Origin: Cordylochernes scorpioides
Lineage: Eukaryota; Arthropoda; Arachnida; Pseudoscorpiones; Chernetidae
DNA length: 64,000 nt
NCBI GenBank assembly: GCA_030710605.1
Contig: CP092863.1
Location: 109,229,754-109,293,753 of the forward strand
Direction of reading: 5' to 3'
Shown here piece by piece: positions 1 to 10,611 of the stretch (position 1 is its first letter; every line of letters starts with the position of its first letter). The notes beneath the pieces were generated by a model. The model made no database searches. It saw nothing but the letters and a program-made list of their open reading frames with translations, and was not told the DNA's origin. The translations under genes were made by a program, and so were the position numbers.

Positions 1-84
1 TTTGTTATATATATATATAAGGAAAGGTTTACTATATACCAGGTTCATTTTAGGGAGGTTTTACTATACATGCTAAAAAAGAGA

Positions 85-335
85 GTGGTTAGTGATAAGG
101 TACACTTTATAATACCGAATAGATTCAAAAAGGATAAGTTTCTTTATTTGAAAAATCAATTCGAGCTTTCGGGCGCAAGCTGCCCTTCTACAGGAATAAG
201 GTACACTTTGGAATATAGATTAGATTTACAAGTTAATAAGACCACAAATCCAAATAAATACATAGTGTGTGATGGTAACACAATGCTGTTACTGAAAGGT
301 CACACACTATATATGTCCTATCTGTCGTGATCGAA
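85..335. repeat. Degraded copy of the GGTAACA hairpin repeat family
   Basis: Related to the palindromic element at 15892-16055: it shares the tracts AAGACCA(C)AAATCCAAATAAATA, TAGTGTGTGATGGTAACA and TGTTACTGAAA..CACACACTATA. Here the hammerhead-like core has decayed (CTGAAGA is absent). A small open frame at 70-330 is only a translation of the repeat. Confidence 0.6.
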
Positions 336-569
336 TGGAAGGGTGAAACCATTATACATGTAAGCTTCGAAAAGAATTCGTTCCATACAAGTGAGCGCGC
401 GCACGCGGCATGCTGTAGCATTTGCCGCGCTGGCTCCCCACGTTTATTTTGTACAGCGTATTTATATATGGGTGAATTTGTATTTACATTTTAACACAAG
501 CTTAACATATTTACCCTACTTATTTTGGTGGAAAGAAATTATACCTCTTGAGTATTAGGCAAATTATGA

Positions 570-700
570 CAAGTGATAAGGTACACTTTGGAATATAGAT
601 TAGATTTAGATCCAAATAAATAGTGTGCGATGTTTCGGTGACAATGCTGTTACTGAAACATCACACACTATTTATTTAGATTTGGTCTTATTACCTGGTA
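570..700. repeat. Second degraded copy of the GGTAACA hairpin repeat family
   Basis: Arms containing AAATCCAAATAAATAGTGTG and CACACACTATTTATTTAGATTTGGTCTTATTACC surround a short GTGACAATGCTGTTAC hairpin. It is a compact foldback related to 15892-16055. No coding content. Confidence 0.6.
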
Positions 701-837
701 GATTAGCTCATATTAGGAGGAGGACAAACCACTAGCATCATAGAGGAATGCCATCAGCACCGGATAAAAAGGTGATTTAGATCCCTGGGAATGTTGTTCT
801 CTACCAACAACAACAACTGAGGTAGTAGAGAACTTAC

Positions 838-905
838 CCGGCAGGGGAGAAGAGAGCCACAGAGTGTTTGGTGGATTTGCGGGAAGCCGTGGTTCCAGAC
901 TCCGT
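838..905 (-). other. Weak candidate exon, possibly downstream in the CEP120 gene
   Basis: On the minus strand a strong donor-like GTAAGT (832-837) follows 68 bases that are open in two frames and are preceded by a GTAG acceptor-like dinucleotide at 906-909. No repeat family explains it, and it lies where the next exon of the minus-strand host gene could be. The peptide does not clearly match CEP120, so this is only a splice-signal guess. Confidence 0.18.
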
Positions 906-990
906 CTACATCACACCTCTCATCAATATCTAACATGTTTTTTTAAGAAATAATATTTTGTGGAAAAGTGGAAATTGTCCGACTTTTAGT

Positions 991-1166
991 GACTACACAC
1001 ATGGACAAAACTTAAGGAAGTTTCATATTTTGATGTAACCAGTCTTCTATTTTTTTTTTTAAGGAGACAGAGATAATTTTGTTCACACTTGGTTATCTCG
1101 TGTGTTTTCAATAAAGGTCACTGTGTATCAAATATCTTTCAGAGTTGTTGTCTGAATCCCTATATA
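991..1166. repeat. MITE with CTCATGGACAAAACTTAAGG termini, left part
   Basis: Left part of a dispersed MITE with ends reading CATGGACAAAACTTAAGGAAG. It is split by the maT transposon at 1167-2478 and resumes at 2479-2525. Other copies: 23700-23880, 28510-28680, 36935-37084, 49241-49674, 51915-52121, and a piece at 53083-53123 interrupted by Tc1. Non-coding; a passively mobilised Tc1/mariner-type MITE is the simplest reading. Confidence 0.7.
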
Positions 1167-2478
1167 CTCAGTCTAGCCATAAATATTGTTACAAAACCAA
1201 ATCAGTGATAAAAAATTAATTTGACTGCGTTAAGTATTCAAAATACAGTTGTTGTTATTTGAATATCTTGTGCACACGTGCACAGAAAAAAAATCAAAAT
1301 ATATTTGTTTTTTGATAATGGGTTTGGGTATTAAAGAAAACCCTATAGTCGTAATAGCCTTATACAAGGTAGGCCAAAATCTTTCACCCTTTTTAAACTT
1401 TTACAAAATTTGAATATTACGCGTCAATTTGTTTATCGAATCATTGAAAGGTTCAACAAGGCTTGCACTATTGATGACCTTGAAAGATCTGGTCGACCTC
1501 GCATGCAACGAACGCAAGCAGCTATAAAAGCCATTCGCGAAAGAATTCGTCGAAATCCATACTGCAAACAAAAGATCTTAGCAAAGCAGATAAATTTAGC
1601 TCCAAGATAGTTTCAAGGATAATCAACGAAGACCTTGGACTGAGAGCTTTCAAACGACGCACAGGTCATTTGATAACCCCTGCTCTTAGAGATATTAGAA
1701 GGGTTAGATCAAAAATGTTGTTGGCGCAGCATGATGGTCGGTGGCATGAGAGAATCCTTTTCACAGACGAGAAATTTTTCACTGTCGAGGAAAAGATTAA
1801 TCGTCAGAATGATAGGATATATGCTCGTAGCTCTCTAGAAGCTTCTTTGAAAGTCAGAAGACTTGAAAAAGTCACCATCCTTCTTCTGTCATGGTTTGGT
1901 GGAGAGTTAGCTACCAAGGTGTAACAGATCTCCACTTCTGTGCCAAAGGGGTAAAAAATACAGCTAAAAACTATAAATAAGACATTTTGTAACAAATAGT
2001 AAAGCCTCTGAATACAAAAATGTTTAATGGAGAACATTGGATATTTCAACAAGATTCAGCTCCTGCTCACAAAGCTAAGTCAACTCAACAATGGTTGGAG
2101 ACGAATGTTCCGGAGTTCATAAAGGCCAATGAATGGCCCTCTGGAAGCCCTGATTTAAACCCCCTTGATTACAGTTTGTGGGCATATTTAGAGGAGAAGG
2201 TGTGCTATAAAAGATATCATAATTTGGATAAATTGAAATCAGCATTGGTGAGAGCAATGAAAGAAATACCCTTAGAAAAGGTGCGTGCCACCATAGATCA
2301 GTGGCCCGAACGTTTGAGATCCTGTGTCAAAAATAAGGGAGAACATTTTGAATGCTTGTATATATTTAAAATCTATGTCCTATTGGCTAATAAAATATGT
2401 ATTTATATTCCATTAGTTTTTGTTCTTAATCATTTAATTTATAAAATTGTTTGTAACAGAATTTATGGCTAGACTGTG
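1167..2478 (+). mobile_element. maT-type (DD37D) Tc1/mariner transposon, decayed
   Basis: Terminal inverted repeats begin CTCAGTCTAGCCATAAAT at 1167 and end in its reverse complement (CACAGTCTAGCCATAAAT) at 2478, flanked by TA at 1165-1166 and 2479-2480. It lies inside the MITE at 991-2525, so it is the younger insertion. Length about 1.31 kb, as expected for this superfamily. The encoded transposase is broken. Confidence 0.85.
1410..2378 (+). pseudogene. maT-family transposase pseudogene
   Basis: Three pieces in three reading frames (about 1410-1610, 1670-1924, 2020-2378). The first is a helix-turn-helix region ending in the typical linker SGRPR. The second carries the first catalytic Asp in ILFTDEKFF. 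The third carries the second Asp in FQQDSAPAH and the third in SPDLNPLDYSLW. I count 37 residues between second and third Asp, the DD37D signature of maT elements (cut-and-paste transposases integrating at TA). At least two frameshifts and internal stops make it inactive. Confidence 0.85.
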
Positions 2479-2525
2479 TACATGCTAAAAGGTACAACTT
2501 GCTTAAGTTTGATGTATGAGTGTAT
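2479..2525. repeat. MITE with CTCATGGACAAAACTTAAGG termini, right part
   Basis: Continuation of 991-1166 after the maT insertion: ATGCTAAAAGGTACAACTTG, then the inverted terminal motif ending in GAGTGTA. Confidence 0.65.
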
Positions 2526-2567
2526 ATGGAAAAATATTCTTCAATTTGATCTGCTGGTGGCCATCAC

Positions 2568-2704
2568 TCTCAGCATTTTGACTTGCATTAGATGCACTAA
2601 ACAGGACCTTTGAGAGAGGCCGCTGCTCATCATAAAACAGCTCAAGGAGCATGAACTCATGTAATTTGTATAATCTTTACACAAGGGGATAAGAAACAAC
2701 AACA
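2568..2704 (+). repeat. LINE 3' end fragment (GGGGATAAGAAACAACAAC tail)
   Basis: Last codons, 3' UTR and (AAC)n tail of the non-LTR element also seen at 4536-5032, 10612-10722 and, inverted, at 19050-19205. Shared landmarks are GCATTAGATGCACTAAACA, GAGCATGAACTCATG and ACAAGGGGATAAGAAACAAC. A 5'-truncated retrocopy. Confidence 0.75.
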
Positions 2705-4000
2705 ACTCTCAGCTCATCTAGTAACCTTCTGGTAGCTTTCTTGGCCTCTTCTAGCTAGCTCGATGTAAAGTCTTCCTCTTTCTTGCTTTTTCTCCTTCAA
2801 TTTTTACCAACATTGACATCTAAACCAATTTCTCACATTATGTGCCCATAAAAAAAAAAGCTAAAACAGAACACTATTCAACTATAATCACAAACCTCCT
2901 TAAACACCACAATTACACCTATATTCCAGGCCAAAGTAGGTCAAATTAGGTGGGTCTAGTGAACTCTATTATATAGGGGAAATAACGACAAAAAGCTTTA
3001 CTAGGACCTTTTGGTCTTATATTGATTCTCCAAACAGAAATGTAGGTTACATACAGGAATAACAGTGATAGTACCAGTAATCAGCAATGTTATTTAGTGT
3101 ATCAAATAAGGAGAAAAAGAAAGGAAGGGCTTAGCATAAACTTATATAGAAGCAGTTGAGAACAAGCAGTACCTAAAGAACAATAATCAGTAGAATTGAG
3201 ACAGAAATATACATAAATATCAGGCATCTCCATTAGAGGTTAATAAATGAGTTCATTCACCCAGTTGTTCAGTAGAAGCCGCCAGATTCATTAAGTTACT
3301 TCGAATATCACTCGCAGCTTTATATAAAATTTTAAATATTTAAAAGTAAGTCAGCCAGAGCAGTATTTAGCCAGTTATACATTTATTGAGAGTCAGTTTG
3401 GAGCACAAGGGTACCGCCCAGCAAATTATGAGTGAAAATTTAGCACTGGGGAGATTTGAAGAGGTTTTCACATTAGAACTAGCATGTAGAGTTCATTGAA
3501 TTGGATATCCATTATCATTCCATTTGAATTTACAGAGGTAAACTATTTCAGCGTAAGTGTTTCTTTTTCAAATATATCAATTGTAATATACCTTGTAATA
3601 GGAAAGAAAGGAGAAAAAGCGATAAATTGTTTGCATATGAGTTACTTCACGAGAGGGATGCGTATTGAACGGTAGGCGCGTGTGCATTGAACAGATTGTT
3701 GTTACCTTTTGTATTGCGAATAACAAAGTTGAATTATCTTTTCTATCTTATTCTTTAATAAAAATAAAGAGGAATATAACAGCAATATATAAAGATATTA
3801 AAAGTGAGCAAGACCATCAATGAGCTGGCCGGAAGAGGTCAAGAAAGCTACTAGAAGGTCACTAGATGTTGATGGTCACTAACAGATCAAATTTGTCCAT
3901 ATAGTCACTAAAACCATACATTAAACCATACTCCTCCTATATATAAACTGTTCACCCTTAGTTAATTCTTTGAAGAATAAAATTTGAAAAGCTTGCAGGG
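2705..4000. other. Unassigned AT-rich stretch
   Basis: No coding region or RNA gene recognised. 2985-3060 resembles, inverted, the 3' hairpin end of the CR1-like LINEs seen elsewhere (TTTACTAGGACCTTTTGGTCTTAT). 3826-3915 contains a diverged unit similar to the 77-bp minisatellite at 21561-22817 (ATCAAATTTGTCCATAT). Part of the last intron detected for CEP120, or downstream of it. Confidence 0.5.
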
Positions 4001-4009
4001 ATAGTGATG

Positions 4010-4190
4010 GTACTTATCCACAGTATGTCATGATAATCATGGTGAGTAGTTAGTTACTGTAAGTGTATCACAAGTCTACACATGAGGAAATCAGTTCCAT
4101 TTCCACACTTACAAGTGTGCCCAACCTCATTTGCTTACTTACATTCACTGGTGGGGTTGAACTTCTGCAATAATTAGGGGTCATTAAAGG
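4010..4190 (-). repeat. Truncated copy of tRNA-derived SINE family S2
   Basis: Contains the S2 tail in reverse (ATGATAATCATGGTGAGTAG, then a GTACCACAAGTCTACACATG-like tract), homologous to the reverse of 17640-17862. The tRNA-like head is missing. Confidence 0.55.
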
Positions 4191-4381
4191 GTCAAAGGGT
4201 TTTTTTAATTAAAAAATGGCCAAGGTGGGGGGATTGGATTCCCCCGATAATGGACAGTTTATAACCACCAACCCCCCTATATAAAAGAATCTTGCTACTG
4301 CAGCATGTATTTTTGTCAAATGTTGATGTTATATTTCAAAGATCAAATTTCCACCAATCATGTGTTACATCATAGACTTAC

Positions 4382-4508
4382 AGTAACAGGATGAGGTGTG
4401 GCCTCCAGACAGGGGCCAAGGTTGACACGACCAGCACCCAGGAGACTATCCTGTTGGTGGCTGTTGGAACTGCCCGTCTGATGCACCAGCTCCACCACCA
4501 GGGGGACA
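4382..4508 (-). CDS. CEP120: CEP120 exon: C-terminal part of third C2 domain
   Basis: Minus-strand exon of 127 bases between an acceptor (GTGTGGGTGGGTGCAG, AG at 4509-4510) and a donor GTAAGTCT at 4374-4381. Joined to exon 7895-8044 the split codon gives Asn, then VPLVVELVHQTG and DSLLGAGRVNLG. This is the C2 strand pattern that in vertebrate CEP120 reads IPLLVELWHKD..LLLGIARIQL. CEP120 is a daughter-centriole-enriched protein needed for procentriole elongation, acting with CPAP and SPICE1. A truncated LINE (4536-5032) sits only about 18 bases upstream of the acceptor. The exon ends in phase 0. Identification is from remembered family sequence, not a search. Confidence 0.82.
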
Positions 4509-4535
4509 CTGCACCCACCCACACCACTCAGTACA

Positions 4536-5032
4536 TACAAAAACTCAACACAAAAATACATCTCCAATGGAAACCCTCACACATTGGCATTGATGGCAAT
4601 GAAGTTGCTAATGCCCTAGCAAAAAAAGGCACAAGAGAACTCTTGCCACAAAAAAATAAACTTACTTTTAAAGAAATAGAGACTATAGCCAAATAAAAAA
4701 TAAACAAGAACTTGAGGATCCCACCTAAGCACAGCTGGTACAGTGAAGTGGACCCAGGAGGAGCTCTGAACTTCAGAAATAGACAGCATCAAACAACACT
4801 AACAAGATTTAGAACAGGCCATCTCAAGCCATTGAAGATAGAAAATAACAACAAAATCTATCCCAGTGGCCCAAAATGTAGCTTGGCACCTGCAGCTCCA
4901 GAACACATTTTGGCTTGTATTAGATGCACTAAACATGACTTTTGGGAGAGGCTGCTGCTTATCATCAAACAACTCAGGGAGCATGAACTCATGAAAGTTG
5001 CGTAATCTTTGCACAAGGGGATAAGAAACAAC
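4536..5032 (+). mobile_element. 5'-truncated LINE (RNase H and C-terminal part) with target-site duplication
   Basis: Flanked by direct repeats ACTCAGTACA at 4526-4535 and 5033-5042. The frame up to 4696 encodes the end of an RNase H domain (WKPSHIGIDGNEVANALAKK, with the conserved H-x-G-x-x-GN-x-xA-x-xLA pattern). A stop follows, then 4712-5005 encodes the extreme C-terminus (PEHILACIRCTKHDFWERLL). The 3' end is GGGGATAAGAAACAAC. This fits an I/Jockey-group element with RNase H. It landed beside a CEP120 splice acceptor. Confidence 0.85.
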
Positions 5033-5045
5033 ACTCAGTACAACA

Positions 5046-5232
5046 TATACGGTAGAACATACTCCATCAGAGAAAACTCTCAATAGAGGACAACTCTCCA
5101 CAAATGACAGTTTTCATAGACTAAAATTAACCCTTTTCTATTTATTATAGCAACCCTCTGGTTAGAGGACACTTTTCCTTAAAGAAAACTTTGGCTATGC
5201 AACTAGGTGTTGTCCTTTACAGAGAGTTTCTA
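5046..5232. repeat. MITE family M1 (TACAGTAGAACCTCCCT termini)
   Basis: Near-palindromic copy with internal TAGAGGACA and GTTAGAGGACAC tracts, ending TTGTCCTTTACAGAGAG. The family (TACAGTAGAACCTCCCTGTAAAGGACACC termini, TA flanks) recurs at 7163-7336, 10745-11075, 16441-16950, 20371-20533, 20719-20912 and 21083-21250. The pogo/Tigger-like end suggests mobilisation by a pogo-type transposase not present here. Confidence 0.7.
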
Positions 5233-5385
5233 ATGTTTTGAAAAACCATTTACAAAGATAATATAATTACAAACTTTGAAATTAGAAATCTCAACACAGC
5301 TTGCTCTGTGAAGTTCTACTACAGTCAATAACTTATATTGAGTTTTCTTTTGTATATAAACATTTGTTTCTTGTATATATAATAT

Positions 5386-5707
5386 ATGTAACAAATAAAT
5401 TTACTGGCAATGTATTTCTTTTCAATATTATCATCTATACAGACCTTACTGCAATGATATAAGTTATTGAATGAGAGGGCTTGGCTCATCAGTAGAGAAC
5501 CCTCTCAGCAGTTTTGCCAAATTAATCTCTAGACCTCTCTACTATTGTATTGGATTAGTTTGGGATATACCCTTTATTTTCTATGGAAGGCAGCATAGGG
5601 GTGTTTAGCCCTCTCTTTCAAAAACTTATATCATTGCAGTAAGGTCTGTAGATATGATATTATTGAAAGAAACACATTGCCAGTAAATTTATTTGTTACA
5701 AATTTTA
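5386..5707. repeat. Long near-perfect palindrome, family M4
   Basis: The arm AACAAATAAATTTACTGGCAATG..ATACAGACCTTACTGCAATGATATAAG is repeated in inverse at the right side, giving roughly 80-base arms around a spacer of about 160 bases. The spacer holds the family signature GAGGGCTTGGCTCATCAG. Related copies: 7445-7555, 22922-23035, 24591-24936, 25545-25624, 38470-38720, 38825-38950, 40850-40960, 44570-44705. Confidence 0.7.
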
Positions 5708-5736
5708 TCGATAGATGGCAATTAAATTTATAAATA

Positions 5737-7023
5737 CAGTAAAACCCCTCTATAGTGAACCCCAATGGGACAGAGCTTTTAGTTCACTATAGCCATGGTT
5801 TGGCTTTTTTTTTTTTTTTTTTTTTTTACTTTCCAAAATTTTTAGATCGTATAATTAAAGGACAGCCATACACACAGCAAGAGGCTTCCTCTTAATAGTG
5901 GTCACTTTGTTTTAATTCCCTTAATTGACCAATTTCCTTACATTAATACTGAATAATAATAGAAATCATTAGATGATAGGTTCTTCTTATCATTAACATA
6001 CATGTACCTCTATGTCTAATTTAAAAATCAAGACAAATTCTAGGCAAAGTTTTATTAAATATATATTCAAAGATATAAAATGATTTTAAAACATCTTTAT
6101 CACATTATATAATACAATGTTTATTTGGAAAAATGACTCTAATACCTTGTTGTTTCAAAGCATTATTCCAAGCATTGCACCATTCAAATAAAGTTAGTGT
6201 TTTTCTTTCATTTCATGTTTCCACATATTCTTCAAGGTCTAGATTTCGTTTTTTAACCTGTCATGCAAAACATTGCTGACTTTAAAATCACCATAGTTCA
6301 TGGCATAAAAATAATTTTTGTTTCATCACGGGACCGTTTATTTGGACTTTTTTTTCCCCCCTAAAACGTACAATCGCGATCGCGGCAAAAGTTGAGGTTG
6401 ATTCCTCTTTGTAACAATTTTTAATAGCTTTATATTTTATCTTTTATAATAGAAAAGATATATTTTCTTATTTTAATATGTTATTAATATTGCCTGTGTT
6501 GTTTCACTTTGAAAAGTTCTGAAAATGGCCTTTTTTTTTTTTTTTTTAGAGAAATAACGTTTTTATTTTTAAAATGCCTTTGTTTTCTTCATTTTGGAAG
6601 CCATTTGCATTTTTTATATTTCAAGTTTAATGGATGCAAAGATATTCTATTTAATAAAAAGTATAATGTGTAAAAATTTATACAACATACAGCAAAAATA
6701 AAGTGCAAAAATCAAAACAAACAATGCCGCTAAATTCATTGTTTTGAAATCGCGATCCACGAGCTGAAACATGCTTAAAATTTTGTTGTTTTAATTTTTT
6801 TTTTAATTACAATTCTAAGTTCGTTATAAGCATAGTATTTTAAATAGATTTTATCATTTTGGGACCGAAAATAGGTTCGTTATAGGGGTAGTTCGTTATT
6901 CTAAAAATCGCAAAGTTCGTTATAACGATGGTATTTTCAATGGAATGGAATTGGGAATCGGCGTGGGTTCATTATAAGGGAAGGTTCGTTATATCCAGGG
7001 TTCGTATTAGCGGGGTTTTACTG
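5737..7023. mobile_element. Pogo/Tigger-like element, non-coding
   Basis: Starts CAGTAAAACCCCTCTATAGT and ends in the inverse GTATTAGCGGGGTTTTACTG; TA dinucleotides at 5735-5736 and 7024-7025 look like the target duplication. About 1.29 kb with several further GTTCGTTATA tracts near the right end. No transposase frame is left. A shorter relative is at 10035-10213. Confidence 0.7.
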
Positions 7024-7049
7024 TATATATATATATACAGTATTATATA

Positions 7050-7122
7050 CTTTAATTAAAAAGGCATATATTGGATCAAATTAAATGATATTTTGATCCA
7101 ATATATGCCTTTTTAATTAAAG
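7050..7122. repeat. Perfect 31-bp hairpin with 11-base loop
   Basis: Arms 7050-7080 and 7092-7122 are exact reverse complements (CTTTAATTAAAAAGGCATAT...); the loop is 7081-7091. Lies directly outside the pogo-like element. No terminator role is implied in this eukaryotic context. Confidence 0.85.
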
Positions 7123-7162
7123 ATTTATTTATGGATTGCTCTATTTTCAAAAATATTATATA

Positions 7163-7338
7163 AAGTAGAACCTTCATGAAAGGACACTCTACTAGAGAAC
7201 ACCTCTCTCCAAAGGAAAGTTTTCATTTTTAAAATTTACATTTTTACTATTTAACAACTCTCTGGTAAGAGGACACCTCTCCATAAAGGACACTTTGGCT
7301 CTGCAAATAAATGTCCTTTACAGGGAGGCTCTACTGTA
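7163..7338. repeat. MITE family M1 copy
   Basis: Ends with TTACAGGGAGGCTCTACTGTA; internal AAGGACACTCTAC, CTCTCCAAAGGA and GGTAAGAGGACACC tracts identical in layout to other M1 copies. Confidence 0.75.
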
Positions 7339-7654
7339 TATATTTCTACTGTCCTCAAAGCTTATGTCCATATTTCATTTAAAAATACCTTTTCCAAGAG
7401 GTCAGCTTCAGTATGAGTATAAAAAGAAAACAGCAAAATGCAATATCACAGCGGTATGGTAGATTAAACTCGTAAAACTGCTGTGAGAGCTCACCACTGA
7501 TGAGCCAGGCCCTTACCATTAATTTATCATTACAGTAAGGGCAGTAGAAAATTGTTTAATTTTAAAAAGAACCATACATGCCTAAAATAGTTTCAATTTT
7601 ATTATAAATATATCTCTACACCAAATTGCATCCTTTTTTTTTTTTAATTATCCC

Positions 7655-7865
7655 TAGTACACGTGGTACAGGCCATGATAATCATGGTGGGTAGAAGTTG
7701 GCGACTGCTTTTACTGTAAGTGTACCACATGTCTACACAAGTGAAAAGCAGTTCGACTTTTGCACTTACAAATGTGCGTGCCAGAGCCCTGTTTGGTTAC
7801 TTGCACTCGCTGGTGGGGTTGGACTTTTTCAAGAATTGGGGGCCATTGGAGCATCATATTGCATC
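7655..7865 (-). repeat. SINE S2, 5'-truncated copy
   Basis: Reverse orientation of the S2 body and tail (ATCCCTAGTACACGTGGTAC, then GTTGGACTTTTTCAAGAATTG). It stops before the tRNA-like head. Small ORFs overlapping it are shadows. Confidence 0.7.
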
Positions 7866-7894
7866 CTTGATTCCCCAATATGTCAACCACTTAC

Positions 7895-8044
7895 TTCTTG
7901 AAGCTCTTGGCGATCTGCTGTGGGGTAGAGGCAAAGTTGAAGGCGCAGTAGCCACTAGGCAAGGAGATCTCAAAGTTGGGGCCGATCTCTACCGCAGGGT
8001 TGGTGGTGATGGTGGCCGTGGTGCCGAAGAATGGGTAGGAATAG
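7895..8044 (-). CDS. CEP120: CEP120 exon: core of third C2 domain
   Basis: Exon of 150 bases between acceptor ACATCTGTGTCACAG (AG at 8045-8046) and donor GTAAGTGG at 7887-7894, phase 2 on both sides. With the split Arg codon from the upstream exon it encodes RYSYPFFGTTATITTNPAV, then NFEISLPSGYCAFNFAS and TPQQIAKSF. This closely follows the vertebrate CEP120 run RYSYPFFG..P.MTNPPVEV...YCAFDFAT and is the strongest piece of the identification. The donor and reading frame agree with the neighbours: three consecutive exons total 411 bases, exactly 137 codons. Codon use is GC-richer than the surrounding introns, as expected for a conserved exon. Confidence 0.9.
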
Positions 8045-8714
8045 CTGTGACACAGATGTGGTTTTACTCAAGACAAATGTTATAAAATAGGATTTGCTGG
8101 GATCAAGCAAAATTGAGTCCCAATTATCAGAAGTACTATAAATAAATGTTTAATATTGAAATACTCTTGAGCTAACAAATTCTCGAAAAAAACTTCAGTT
8201 GTCGTATTTCAAGAGTGGAGACTATGGTAATTTAACAGCAAGGAGTTGTAAACCATTTATTAATATGGCTGCGGCGACTTTTTTTTTCAAGAAAAATAAA
8301 GTGGCAGAAACCATTGAAGGTCACCAGCAGGGAAGGCCGACCAATCAGAGAAGCCATGGGGAGCAGTATGTAACTTGCTTGGTTATCGCTGGTCAGATCG
8401 ATTATGCTTGTTTGTGTTGACTTACTTTATTCTCTTTAATAAGTTTAAAAGAGATCCTTAGCAACCCAGTGTGCTTAATTTATAGTCATCCTGCATACAT
8501 GGGAGATTGGCGGCTTGGCATCGTGATAACATAAGGTACAGCCTTTTGTCCTGTCTTCTGTGGCTATATCAATATCCATCTTAGTCATTGAGAGAATGTT
8601 AGTTTAAAGTGTTACAACAACATCTGATGGTGGCGAAAACTGTCCACCAACTGTGGACTGGGGAAGCAGATCGACCATTCAGGAAGAAGCCCAGCTGACT
8701 GCAGTCAAGTTTTG
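8045..8714. other. Intron sequence of CEP120, no feature recognised
   Basis: Between the exon acceptor and the 74-bp minisatellite. A frame at 8199-8420 has no recognisable domain and is probably chance. Confidence 0.5.
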
Positions 8715-9310
8715 CTCCTCTTGTTGCTGTTTCTTATCCCCTTGTGCAAAGATTATACGAATTCCATGAGTTCATGCTCCTTGAGCCCCTCCTCTTGTTG
8801 CTGTTTCTTATCACCTTGTGCAAAGATTATACGAATTCCATGAGTTCATGCTCCTTGAGCCCCTCCTCTTGTTGCTGTTTCTTATCACCTTGTGCAAAGA
8901 TTATACGAATTCCATGAGTTCATGCTCCTTGAGCCCCTCTTCTTGTTGCTGTTTCTTATCACCTTGTGCAAAGATTATACGAATTCCATGAGTTCATGCT
9001 CCTTGAGCCCCTCCTCTTGTTGCTGTTTCTTATCACCTTGTGCAAAGATTATACGAATTCCATGAGTTCATGCTCCTTGAGCCCCTCCTCTTGTTGCTGT
9101 TTCTTATCCCCTTGTGCAAAGATTATACAAATTCCATGAGTTCATGCTCCTTGAGCCCCTCCTCTTGTTGCTGTTTCTTATCCCCTTGTGCAAAGATTAT
9201 ACAAATTCCATGAGTTCATGCTCCTTGAGCCCCTCCTCTTGTTGCTGTTTCTTATCCCCTTGTGCAAAGATTCCATGAGTTCATGCTCCTTGAGCTCCTC
9301 CTCTTGTTGA
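8715..9310 (-). repeat. 74-bp minisatellite built from a LINE 3' end
   Basis: Eight near-identical units of exactly 74 bases (landmark TTGTTGCTGTTTCTTAT at 8721, 8795, 8869, 8943, 9017, 9091, 9165, 9239), the last one internally deleted. Read on the minus strand, each unit is the LINE C-terminal codons, stop, 3' UTR and (AAC)n-like tail also found once at 2568-2704 and 4950-5032. Confidence 0.9.
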
Positions 9311-9640
9311 CCCTGTGGTTGGATCATCCTCCATGTTTGTTACTTGCTGTTCTCCATAATGCAGAAGGTTAAATAAAGAAAGAATAAAACACAAACAGAG
9401 ATCCCTATCAATCCTGTATTCTTATTTGACCACCCTTGATACAGCAGCAGTGACAGTGGCATGTGGCAACAATATGAGGTCAATGGTCACTTCTTGACTT
9501 CCACTTGCTTCCTAACATTATTGATAGCAGTCATCATCAATTTGCATATGCCCTAAAACTAGCTCTATCATTATGGCATACAAAAGATAGAGATCTCTCA
9601 GATTTCAGCTAGTTTCAAAATACAGTAAACCCTTTCAGAA
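9311..9640. other. Intron sequence, nothing recognised
   Basis: Unique-looking AT-rich DNA without clear repeats, RNA genes or coding frame. Confidence 0.5.
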
Positions 9641-9647
9641 TTTATAA

Positions 9648-9998
9648 AATATTTTCTCACAATGAGTTTCTTTTTATTTTAAAATGCTAGCTTTCAAGTG
9701 ATAATCGCTCTTCAACAGGCTTAATAAAAAATATCGACTATATCCTACAAGAAATATTTACAAATACACACACGCGCAGCATGGATATTTACAACTGAAA
9801 TTTTAAAATTGATATGCAATTTAACAATGTTATGGAATATTTCTATTTACATTTTTAGGGCAACCAGAACCTATAAAATTGATCCATTGATTTCTTCTGA
9901 GATATCTAAGGTATTGTATTGGTAAAGTTGAAGAGCGATTATCGTTTGAAAACTAGCATTTTAAAATAAAAAGAAACTCATTAATGAGAAAATATTTT
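9648..9998. repeat. MITE with about 70-bp inverted termini
   Basis: The left arm contains GAGTTTCTTTTTATTTTAAA and TGATAATCGCTCTTCAA; the right arm is its inverse with few changes (GAAGAGCGATTATCGTTTG...AAAATAAAAAGAAACTC). About 350 bases, non-coding. Confidence 0.75.
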
Positions 9999-10034
9999 GT
10001 AATTTTTAAACATTTTTCACAATTTTATCATGAA

Positions 10035-10213
10035 TACAGTTAAACCGGGCTAAAACGAACCTGGGATATAGCGAAGCTTCCCTTATACCGAACCTGAAAT
10101 AATCCCCATTTTAAAAAGAATAACACAGTGAACTATGGCCATAACAAACCATGGCTATAGTGAACCACAGGTTCAGTCCTATTGGGTTTCAATATAGAGG
10201 GGTTTTATTGTAG
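10035..10213. repeat. Short pogo-like MITE related to 5737-7023
   Basis: Ends CAGTTAAACCGGGCTAAAAC and ATATAGAGGGGTTTTATTG; internal AACTATGGCCATAACAAACC / GGCTATAGTGAACC tracts match the long element. Confidence 0.65.
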
Positions 10214-10611
10214 CTATTAGCTTTTTGATTTTTAAAAGATAAACAGAGAAAGAGATTACATGAACAAATTTAGAATTAAAATAGTTTGAATTTGTCTCAC
10301 GACAAGAGGTATTGATGGGGATAGCTTTTTTGAAATAAAAAAAAAAAATAGCTTCAACTTCCAGCAAGGCTTAAATTTGGCCTCCATGGATTCCTACAGA
10401 CATAGGCCCCTTCAATTATGTGTCAGGGGGGGTTGATATAGTAATTCCTCTATTTTAGATCCCGCTCCTCTAAATAAAACCTTTCTCTGTCAGACTTTCG
10501 CCAAAGTGTCCTTCGATAATGGTGCCATGTTCAACGAAAGCTGCACCCCTACACCCCATCCATTAGATGAGATGTTGATTTGCATGCTGCATCACCCGTC
10601 GGGCAGAATAA

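Noticed and set aside
7720-8085. 121-residue plus-strand ORF
   Set aside because: It covers a SINE fragment and the antisense of the CEP120 exon.
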